From the NCBI GenBank assembly GCA_031261245.1, contig JAISKU010000127.1:1-10114 (forward strand): 10,114 bases of DNA. Direction: 5' to 3'. This DNA is from Oscillospiraceae bacterium (GTDB taxonomy: Bacteria; Bacillota; Clostridia; Oscillospirales; Oscillospiraceae). Below are positions 1 through 10,114 of this stretch, in pieces (the first letter of the stretch is position 1; the number at the start of each line of letters is the position of its first letter). A program made the position numbers and the translations under genes. A model generated the notes under the pieces. The model had not been told where the DNA came from. It searched no databases and saw only the letters and a program-made list of their open reading frames with translations.

Positions 1-297
1 ATGCACCACGCGCAGCAGGCCATGGAGGCGCAGCGCGAGGTGTCGAACATGACGAACGAGCTTTTGAAAAAGAACGCCGAGACGCTGAAAATGGGCACAA
101 TAGAGATTGCGAAGGAGTCCGAGCGCGGCATCGCCGACATCGAGACGCTCGTCGCGACGAACCAGAGCCTTATCGAGACGCTCGAGCAGGTGCGCGAGAT
201 TCAGATCGAGGGCGCGGCGAAGCGGCGCGAGGCGGAGGCGGAGCTCGGGCGCATTGAGGGCGAGCTGAAGCAGAAGCTGCTGAATCTGAAGCAGTGA
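1..297 (+). CDS. telA: TelA-family (toxic anion resistance) protein, C-terminal end
   Basis: This is the last 98 codons of a TelA/KlaA-family protein. The reading frame is open at the left edge, so the ATG at position 1 is an internal methionine and not the start. The segment is highly charged and helical. It carries the family's typical C-terminal pattern: NELL-KNAE, then IEIAKESERGI-DIETL, then a closing Glu/Lys-rich helix (AEAELGRIEGELKQKL). Full-length members are usually 350-400 residues, so roughly a quarter is present. TelA was named for tellurite resistance on plasmids, but chromosomal members in Firmicutes are general, poorly understood cytoplasmic coiled-coil proteins often linked to envelope stress and frequently paired with XpaC. 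The stop codon overlaps the GTG start of the next gene by four bases (GTGA), which implies an operon with the LemA-like and TPM genes. The family call is firm; the biochemical role is unknown. Confidence 0.88.
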   Translation: MHHAQQAMEAQREVSNMTNELLKKNAETLKMGTIEIAKESERGIADIETLVATNQSLIETLEQVREIQIEGAAKRREAEAELGRIEGELKQKLLNLKQ

Positions 298-3200
298 AAG
301 CGCTCCTGAAAAACCGGAAATTCGCGGCGACTGTCGCCGTCATCGTTCTTTACCTGTCGTTGGTTTTCGGCACAACGCACAGTCTGAACAAACAGGCGCA
401 AAAAGTTGAGGCGCTGTTCTTTGACGGCGTGCCGGACACGGAGCAGAATTACACGCGGCCGTCGATTAACTCACAGCTGCAGGTGTGCGCCGACGCGGCG
501 AACGGACTGATTACCGTCGTGGAGGACGGCGCGGACAAGGACGCGCTACGCGCCGCGCGGAACGCTCTGCTTGACGCGGAGACGGTGGAGCGGAAGCTCG
601 AGGCGTACATCAAGCTTACGCTGGCGTTCATGGCCGTTAGCCCAAGCGCGCACGGCGCGGCGGCGGAGGACTACGTCGCGACATTCAACGGCGCGGGCGT
701 GTATATAAGAGTGCTCGCCGCCGACTACAACGCGGAGGTGAGCGCATATTGGAAGACGTCGCACGCGCTGCCGGGGCTGATTTTCGGGCTGTTCGCGAAT
801 CAGCCGACGCGGATTGTGCTCCCGATGTGATTAGGAGGAAAAATTGAAAAAACGCATTTTTACGCTTGTTTTGGCGATTATCATGGCGGCGGGTCTCGCC
901 GTTCCGGCGCTCGCGCTCGTGGAAAAGACCGAGGATTTCTACGTCGCGGACTACGCGGGTGTGCTGACGGAGGCGACGAAGAACAACATCATCGACTCGA
1001 ACATCAACCCGGATAACGGGCTTGAGGGCCTGTGCGACGGCGCGCAGATCGTCGTCGTGACGGTGAAGTACCTCGACGGCATGAAGTCCGACGAGTATGC
1101 CGCGCAGCTTTTCAACGACTGGGAGGTGGGCAACCCGACGACGAACAACGGGATGTTGCTGCTGCTCGCGACCGAGGAGAAGAAGGGCTGGCTCGAGGTC
1201 GGGGCGGGAATACGCTCGAGCTGGAGCGAGAAAAAAATCGACGACTTATTTGAGGACTATTTCTGGAACGACGTGGACGCGGGGCGGTACGACGCGGCGG
1301 TGAACAGCGTGCTGGAGCCGCTTTTCGTGTGGTACGCGGACTATTACGGCCTCACGGGGAACAACAATAACGGCGGCGGGCAGAACGCCCCGGGGAACGT
1401 CCCCGAGCCGGATTATCCGGTCTATATTCCGCCGCGTCCGAGTATTTTCAGTCAAATTTGGAGCTTTTTCAGGGTGATAATCTGGATTATAGTTATCGTC
1501 GTGGTTATCCTCTTGTTCTCGGGCGGCGCTGACAGGCGGCGATATAACTCCTACTACTCATACATGGGCACGCCGATGCCGCCGTACCGCTGGTGGTACA
1601 GGTGGGGCGGGCACAGACCGCACAGAGTGTGGTACAACAACCACCGCGGCGGGCCGAGAGGTCCCGGAGGACCCGGAGGGCCGCGAGGTCCCGGGGGACC
1701 GGGCGGCAGACCTCCAGGCGGCGGTGGCGGCTCACGACCCGGCGGCGGATCGCGGCCGTCAGGCGGCTCCTCGGGCGGTAGCTCGCGCCTCGGAGGGAGC
1801 GGTTTCGGCGGCTTCGGCGGCGGAGGGAGCTCACGTCCGAGCGGCGGAGGCTTCGGCGGTTTCGGCGGAGGCGGAGGTCGCTCAGGCGGCGGTGGCGGAG
1901 GTCACTCCGGCGGTGGAGGTCACTCCGGGGGCGGCGGCGGCCGTCGGTGATTGCAGGTGAATAGCAAAAGGGCGGCCTCGGCCGCCCTTTTTTTCCGCGC
2001 GGCGAACCGGAATCGGCGGCGGCGCGTCTAACAGGCGTACGTACAAAAAACACGAAGGGAGAAATCATGACCGATGATACATTCGCGGAACGGATTGTCG
2101 CGATGACGCCGACGCTCTACCGCGTGTGCTACTCCGAGCTGCGGGAAGCGAGCGACCGCGAGGACGCAGTGCAGGAGGCGCTTACACGCGCGTGGCAAAA
2201 GCGCGCGAGTCTCCGCGACGAGCGATTTATGCAGACGTGGCTTGTCCGCATACTAATAAACGAGTGCCGAAATATTCAGCGGCGGCGTCCTGCGCAGACG
2301 CTCGACGAGCTGCCCGCTCCCCCGCCGGGCGCCGACGTCGGACTGCACGATTCGCTGCTGTCGCTGCCCGACAAGCTGAGGCTGCCGATGGTGCTGCACT
2401 ACATCGAGGGGTACAAGGTGGAGGAGATTGCGAAAATGCTCGGCGTGCCGCAGGGCACGGTGAAGTCGCGGCTTTACGCCGCGCGGCGCGAGATGCGCGA
2501 AAAGCTTAGTGAGGAGGCAGAATACACATGGTAGATTTTGAAAACATGAAAGACGCGTTCGGGTCGCCCGACGCCGGATTTGAGCTGGCGGTAAAGGGGA
2601 CGCTGACACATCTGCGGACGGATCGGCGCGTCCGACGCAGCCACGTTCCGCTGCGCGCCGCGCTAATCGCGGCGATTGTGTTCGCCGTCGGCATCTCGGC
2701 GCTCGCCGCAGCGCCCGTGTTGGCGAAGCTCGGGATATTCGACTTCCTGCGGCCGGACGCGGTCGTGCTGCCGGAGGCGGAGGAGCTGATTGAGACGCCG
2801 GAGGTCACGCAGAGCTCAGGTGTCGCGGTCTACGACGTGCGCGAGGTGCTCTACGACGGCGAGACGGTAAAAATTGTCGTCGCGGTCACGCCCGTGGACA
2901 AGAACACGCTGCTGATCGGGCAGGAGAGCCTCGACGACCCGATAGCGAATCTGTACGGCGACGACGGGACGCCGATCGGCGAATACGCCGCGGCGCGCGG
3001 CATGACGACGATGAGCTGCTACGTCAGCATCAATCACGAGAGTGCGGGAATCGACTACTCGTCCGTGGGGTACAAGCTCGAGGGCGACGGTACGCTCGTG
3101 TACATCCTTTCCGCGAAGTGGAGCGGCGGCGAGGAGATCGTGCTGAACTACGGCAGCGCGCCGATTTCCGCGAACCGTGACCTCGAGGTCGGCGATTTCA

Positions 3201-6200
3201 CGCGCGGAACGCTGATAGTCCCCATTGTCGGGACGGAAAACCCGACGCGCGTGGTCGAGGCGGCCACCGTGTTCGCCGACCTCGGCGTGCGGGTGGACAA
3301 GATCACGCTGACGAGTACGCCGATGGCGATGTACTACAGGATTGATTACACGATAATCGACGCGGAGGTGTTTGACGCGTTCGAGGTGACGGGCATGGGC
3401 GCGAGCTTCTCGTTCGTCGATGAGGACGGCGAATCCATACAGGGCGCGCCTGTGGACGGGCGCTCCGGCCGCATTGACGGAAGCGATACGCTCGGAGAGT
3501 GCACGGGCGGGCTGCCGCCCTCGGCGGATTTCCCTGAGCGCGTGACGCTGCGCGGATACGAGGCCGGGAGCGACTGGGGCTCCAAATCGTATGAGGCGCA
3601 CACGTTTGAGCTGAGATAGAGCGAAAAACCTCCCCCGCCAATGGCGGGGGAGGTTTTTTGCGGGTTCGGTTATTCCGCGCTGTCCGTCTCCTCGGGCTGC
3701 GGGGCTTCGGGCGCCGGCTCCTCGGGAGCCTCGGTGTACTCGGCGTCGTTCTCCGCGTCGCCGGCGGCCTTTATCGCCGCGATCTCCGCCTTGCGCTCCT
3801 CGATGCGCTCCAGCGCCGCCGCGACCTCGGCGCAGTCCTGCTCGAGCTCCGGCTCCGGGAAGAGCTTGTGCGTCTCAAAATACGTCTTGCCTATCTCCAG
3901 ATAGAGCTTGCGCACGCTTGAGCGATCCGAGGCGTTCTCCGCCTGAAGCTTTGCGATTTTTGCGAATATCTTCGATTTCTCCTCCGCCTTCTTGTAAAGG
4001 TCAACCGATACGTCCGCAATCACCCCCGCCACCTCGCGGGCCTTCTGCTTGATGTCGTCGAAATTTGCCATTTGTATGTACCTCCTAAAATTATTCCGGG
4101 GACTCCCCGTCCTGTTCTTCCTCGTCTGTTTCTTCTATCTCCTCATCCTCCGGCTCCTCACCGTCGGATATCGCGAGCTTTTGTGCTTTGCGCCACTTGA
4201 AGTAGAGTACCGCGCACGACGCGATTATCAGCAGTCCCGAGAGGAGCTGTGACACGCGCACGTCCGTAACCGGGATATACAGGCTGTCCGTGCGCAGCCC
4301 CTCAATCCACACCCTGCCGAGGCCGTACCACAGCAGGTACAGGAGAAAAATCTTTCCGTCATAGCTTTTCCGCTTTTTTGAGTAAATATGCAGCAGCAGG
4401 AGGCCGAGCGCGTTCCACAGGGATTCGTACAGAAACGTCGGGTGCACGTACACCGTCACGCCGTTGGAGTATTCGAGCCCCATGCGCCACGGCATCGACG
4501 TCGCGGAGCCGAACGCCTCGCGGTTTACGAAGTTGCCCCAGCGCCCTATCGACTGGCCGATGAGCAGTCCGAGCCCGCCCGCGTCGAGCATTCGCGCGAA
4601 ATTCAGCTTTTTCCGGACGCCGTAGAAGATTATCGACGCGCTTCCGAGGATTATGCCGCCGTACACGGCGAGGCCGCCCTCCCGCACGCGGAAGATGTTG
4701 AGCCACTTGCCGGCGCCGAAGTATTCCGACGGGTTGAACGCGACGTAGTAAAGCCGCGCCCCGACGATTCCGCCGATCATGGCGCACAGGAAGATGTCCA
4801 TTACGTTGTCGCGCGTCATGCCGAACGCCTCGCGGCGTTTGAGCACATACGCTCCCGCGAGGAGGAACGCGGCGGCGATGATGAAGCCGTAGATGTAGAT
4901 TTCAAACCCGAAAATGCTCACGGCGCGCGGCGGATTGAGCCGAAAGCCCTCGCCGAAGATCGGGAAGATTATTACTGGGTCGCTCATTCGGTTTCACCCG
5001 CTTTCGGCGTGACTACGGAGATTGCGAGGTTTTCGGGCTTCATGTTCTCGCGTATGAAGTCCACGACCTCGTCAAACGTCACGGACAGCAGCACGTCGGA
5101 GGCGGTATACGCGTCGTAGCCCCTGAAATAGCCGCCGGCGTAGTTATAGCATATGCTCTCAAAGGAGTTGAGGGCACGCATGTAGCGTCCGAAATTCGCC
5201 TTCTTTATCCGCTCAAACAGCGCTCTGTCGCCGCCACCGTCGCAGACGCGGGCGATTTCCGCCTTTATCTCCTCAAAAACCCTGTCGGGGGCGGCGCCGT
5301 TGCCGCCGAAAACCGAGTAGGCGACGCCGGCGGTGGACTCAAACGCGGCCTGAAAATCGGACTTGACGACGCCCTCGGCGTAGAGCCGGAAGTACAGCGG
5401 CGAGGATTTCCCCGCGATCAGCTCCGTCGCGAGCGAGCCGATCGTGTCGAGCCGCAGGCGCTCCGCACCGCGCTCCGGGCATTCGGCGGAGCCGCCGATC
5501 ATGTAAATCGGCTTGGACACCTCCATGGCGCGCTCCGCGCGCTGTGACACCGGCGCGCGCTCCTCCGCGCCGCCGTAGTCGCGCTCCGGCGGGGAGACGC
5601 GCGTTGACGGGAGGATTTTCCGCGCGAGCTCAAATATCCTGTCGGGATCCACATCGCCCGCGACGACGAGCGCCATGTTCGACGGGTTGTAGAAGATTCT
5701 GTGGCAGTTGTACAGCGTCTCGTCGGTGATCTCCGCGATGGACTCCACCGTGCCGGCGACGCTGTCGCGCACGGGATTGTGGCGGAAGAGCAGCTTCATG
5801 AGGCCGTAGTAGGCGGCGTAGTCCGGCTCGTCCTCTGTCATGCGTATCTCCTGCCCGATTATGCCCTGCTCCTTTTCGACGCTCTCCTTCGTGAAGTACG
5901 GCACGGACACGAAGCTGAGGAGGATTTTCAGGTTTTCCTCGAATTTCTCCGTGCTCTCGAAAAAGTACGCGGTTATGTCGCTCGATGTGAACGCGTTCGG
6001 CTGCGCGCCGTTCGCGGACAGCTCCGCGAGGGCGTTGCCGTCCTCCGTGTCGAACATCTTGTGCTCAAGGAAATGCGCGACGCCCTCCGGCGTGTCAATC
6101 CACTCGCCGCCGAGCTTGAAGCGGCGGTCGGCCCCGCCGTAATCGGTCGCGAAGAACGCGTATGTCTTGTAAAACCCGCTCTTTTTGACGACGTACACGG

Positions 6201-9200
6201 GCATTCCGTTATCGAGCCTGTCGGAGTAGACCTGCTCGCGAATGAGCTCATAGCTTTTACTCTTCATTTGTCTTGCCCTCCATGAAGTACGCGGAGTCGA
6301 GCACCGCGCTGTTCGCGACGGCGATTATCTCCTCGCGCGTGACCGCCTCCGCGAGCGAGGCGAATTCCTCCGGCGTGTACGTGATCCCCGCTATCATCTG
6401 GTCAAAGCACGCTTCCTCGAGACCGCCGGGGCGGTCGAGCGCGGCGAGCCGCTCCGTCATCACGGCGCGCTTTGCCGAGAGGAATTCCCAGTCGGACACG
6501 TCGCCGGACTTTATCGCGTCGAGCTGCGCGAGAATTTCGTTGTACGCCCTGTCGAAGTTCGCGAATTCCACGCCGCTTGAGACTATCAGGACGCCCTTGT
6601 GCTTCTCTATCATCGAGCTCGCGTAGTAGCAAAGCGACAGCTTTTCGCGCACGTTGAGGAAGAGCTTTGAGGTCACGCTTCCGCCGAACGCGGCGTTGAA
6701 CACAGCGAGCGCGGCGTAGTTCGGCGCGAGCATCGTCTTACCGAGGCGGAGGCCGATGGCGAGCTTGCCCTGCGTCACGTCGAGCTTTTCCGTGAATTTG
6801 CGCGTTTCCGGCGCGGGCGGCGCGAGGAGTATCTGCGTGCCCGCAGTCTCCGGGGCGGCGGTGCGCGGCAGACCGGCGAGCGCGTCCGCGACGGCGGATT
6901 TCACGCGCCCGGGCTCCGCGTTGCCGCAGTAGAACACCTCTACGCGCGCCGTGTCGAGCAGCTTTTTGTAGTGTACCGTCAGGGCGTGCGCCGTTATCGC
7001 CTTCGCCTCGCGCTCTCCCCCGAGCTTGTTGACGCCGAACGCCTCCTCAGAGCACATGTTGCGCAGCAGCGCGTCGAGCGCGTAGGAGCGCTTTTCGTTT
7101 ATCCCGGCGCGTATCTCGTCGATGAGATTTCTGCGCTCGCTGTCCACGTATTCCGACGTGAGCTGTCCGCCGTGCGTTTTCGGCGTGAGCAGCATCTCTC
7201 CCACGAGCGCCGTCACGCGCTCCAGTATGCTCTCGCCGTTTGGAAGGTAGTCGTCGTCGATGAAGTCCGCGAAGAAGCCGACGCATTGCAGCTCTCCCTT
7301 TTTGCGGACGGTCGGCTCGATTCGCGCGCCGTAAAGCTCGTCCGTAATCACGGCGAGGCTCTCCATGTCGGGGTGTACGGCCGTGCCGCGGCGCAGCACG
7401 CGCGGCAGAAGCGCGTTCTTCGCGGCGTTTTCGCGCGTGAGCTCGGTGATGAGGTTCACGGACAGACAGCCGGTTTTGAATTTGTCGGTGCGCGCGCACG
7501 TCAGTCGCAGGCGCGGCGAGACGTCGAATTTTTCGATTTTCAGCAAGTAGGAGCCCTCCCGCTTCTTAATTGATACGATTATAACATGGTTTTTCTTACA
7601 TGTTAATGCAATTCATGTTAATTTTCAATTAAAATTTTCGGGGCGCGCACCGTCGGCGGTTTTCCGCGCTGCGCCTCGATCTCGTACACGCCGCGCGGCG
7701 TCCTGATGCGCGCCGTGTAGCCGCCCCAGCTCTCCGGCAGTCGCGGGGCAACGGTGAGCTCGCCGTTTTTCATCGTTATACCGAGCAGCTCCTCGAGCGT
7801 GACGCGCAGAAACCAGCCCGCCGCGCCCGTGTACCACGTCCAGCCGCCGCGCCCGCTGTGCTTGGGGTTGGAGTAGACGTCGGCCGCGAGGACGTAAGGC
7901 TCCGCGCGGTAGACGTCGGCGTCGCGACCGCCGGGGAGGATTGCGTGCAGGAGCTCATAGCCGCGCTCCGCGTCGCCGGAGATGAGGAATCCCATTGCGA
8001 GCCAGACGGCGCCGTGCGTGTACTGCCCGCCGTTCTCGCGGAAGCCGGGGCTGTAGCCCTTGATATAGCCCGGCGACACGTCGCCCGACGAGAACGGCGG
8101 GTCGAAGAGCTTGACGACGCGCGTTTGCGGGTCGTAAAGGCGCTCATACGCGCTGTCGAGCGCCGTTTGCACGCGCTCCGGCGAGCGCGGCGAAGCTCTG
8201 CGCGATGGAGTCGATCTCGCACTCTGGACAGCCAGCGCCGCCGAGCACGCCGCCGTCGTCAAAGTAGCCGCGGCGGAACCATTTTCCGTCCCACGAGCGC
8301 TCTGCCGCGGCGCGGCGCTCCGACGCGGCGGCGCGGAAACGGCGGGCGGCGTCCGCGTCGCCGAGGGAATCCAAGAGCTCCGCGAAGTCGTCGGCGACGT
8401 GCGCGAAGAACCACGTGAGCCACACGCTCTCCCCCCGCCCGCGCGCGCCGACGAGGTTCATGCCGTCGTTCCAGTCGCCGCCGCCGATGAGACACAGGCC
8501 GTGCTCCCCGACGCCGCGAGAGATGACGAGCTCCACGGCGCGTATACCGTGGCGCAGCAGCGATTCCGAGAGCGGCGAGACGCGGGCGCGCTCATACCTC
8601 TCGCTCTCGTCGCGCGACAGGACAGGCGCGGAGATGTACGGCGCGGCTTCGGACAGGAACGATGTGTCGCCAGTCATGCGCGCGTACCGCGTGAGCGCGT
8701 AGGGCAGCCAGAGCATGTCGTCACTGCACCGCGTCCGCACGCCGCGCGGGGAGAAGCCGGGGATTTCGGCGCCGGGGTGCCACCAGTGCAGCACGTCGCC
8801 CTCCTCGAATTGCACCGCGGCGCAGCGCAGTATGTGCTCGCGCGCGACCTGTGGGTGCGTCATGATCAGCGCGCACGCGTCCTGGAGCTGGTCGCGGAAG
8901 CCGTAGGCTCCGCCGCACTGGTAGAGCGACGTGCGGGCGAGCATACGGCAGGCGTACGTCTGGTACAGCGCCCAGCCGTTTATATAGTTGTCGAGGTTCT
9001 CGTCCGGCGTGTGTATCTCGATCGCCGAGGTGAGGCGCTCCCAGTGCGTTCTCGTCCTCTCGAGCGCCGCGCGTGCGGTCTGCAAGTCCGCGAGCTCGCG
9101 CGCCGCGGCGTCGTCGCCCGTTGCGATTGCGATAGCCGTGCGCGGGGTTGTGCGGAACGATGCGCAGGAGCGGAAGCCCGCGCCCGTCTGTCCGTCGAAC

Positions 9201-10114
9201 GCGCCCGTGAGAAAGCTGTGGCGCGAGCACGTGAATTCCCCGATTCCGCCCGAGAGCGCGACTGTGAGGCGCGTTTTGACGTCCGTGTTGTAGGGGTTTG
9301 ACGCGACTATCGCGCCGTTTTTGAGCTCCGTCACGACGTTTGTGCCGTCGTCCGCGCCGTCGGTGAGGTCGATATCCGCGCAGCACACGAGCCTGACGGG
9401 CTCCGAGCACTCGATTATGAGCGCACGCGCCCCGCCGTCCGGCGGCACGAACGCGGTGGTCGCGATTTTGAGGTTGCCGACGCGCTTGTCCCATCGCGCC
9501 CAACCGAAGCCGTAGGTGACGCGGCAGGGGTTGCCGTCGCGCGAGGCAAAAACGGACACGCGGCCGCGTGAGGTCTCGACGAGGACGCGCTCCGTGCCGC
9601 GCGTCGCGAGGCTGTCGTTTTTCCAGCGGTTTATCTGGTTTTCGCGCGCGTTGCCGCGCCACATGTAGCCCGTGCCGGCGTCCGTGGCGAGGCAGCCGAA
9701 GTCGCCGCCGACGAGGAGGTGGCTCCACGCGTTTTTAGGCAGGCCGTCGAACCGGAAGCTCCCGTCGGCGTTGCGGGCGTAACTGACGGGTTCAGCGTTT
9801 TCGTCGGGCGATATTTGCGGCGGGCGAGTTGTTGACGGGCGCTCGGGGAGTTCGAGCTTTTCCCCGGACAGGAGCGTTATCTTCGCGACCGCGAGCGCCA
9901 CGTTCGCGCCGGGCGAGCTGCGCGGCACGACATGGGCTCCTCCGCGCGCGCCTATCGCCGCGTCGCGCCCGGCTTCGCGCAGGAGCCGCAGCGCGCCGTC
10001 GCGCAGCGGGGAGGTGTACTCGCCGCCCTCGTCGGTGAGCAGGAGCAGGTCGAACGGCGCGCCGCACTCCGACAGCACGGCGTGCGCCCCGATGAGCTCG
10101 CGCGTCGCGTCGAG

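Overview
The window is GC-rich and densely coded. It most resembles the chromosome of a high-GC clostridial (Bacillota) bacterium, probably near Oscillospiraceae or Christensenellales and possibly assembled from a metagenome. The evidence is the Firmicutes-type ymfF/ymfH pair of M16 peptidase-like proteins, strong AGGAGG-type ribosome sites, frequent TTG and GTG starts, a TelA-family gene and an ECF sigma factor with a membrane anti-sigma partner. There is no insertion sequence, phage gene, CRISPR array, tRNA or rRNA. The lineage is an inference from gene content only.

Layout: two convergent blocks meet at a shared hairpin terminator (about 3624-3659). The plus-strand block (1-3619) has two units. 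The first is the 3' end of a TelA-family gene, a small LemA-like membrane protein and a secreted, membrane-anchored TPM-domain protein with a very glycine-rich tail, closed by a strong terminator at 1966-1994. This looks like an envelope or stress cluster. The second is a short ECF sigma factor and its overlapping membrane partner, presumably an anti-sigma factor. A plausible ECF-type promoter in front of it suggests autoregulation.

The minus-strand block (10114 down to 3670) also has two units. Nearest the centre is a tight operon, ymfF - ymfH - lgt - small coiled-coil protein. Its genes overlap or nearly touch, and it is driven by a near-consensus sigma-A promoter (TTAACA, 17 bp, TATAAT) in an AT-rich island at about 7561-7640. 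Upstream lies the C-terminal part of a large GH94-type protein resembling cyclic beta-1,2-glucan synthase, which runs off the right edge. It is split by a frameshift near 8184, so it is either a recent pseudogene or an assembly error.

There is no clear sign of an undescribed system. The points most worth checking are the GH94 frameshift with its short-repeat deletion scar, the TAACATG/CATGTTA repeats overlapping the ymfF promoter, the sigma/anti-sigma pair with a non-zinc anti-sigma domain, and the uncharacterised coiled-coil protein co-transcribed with lgt.
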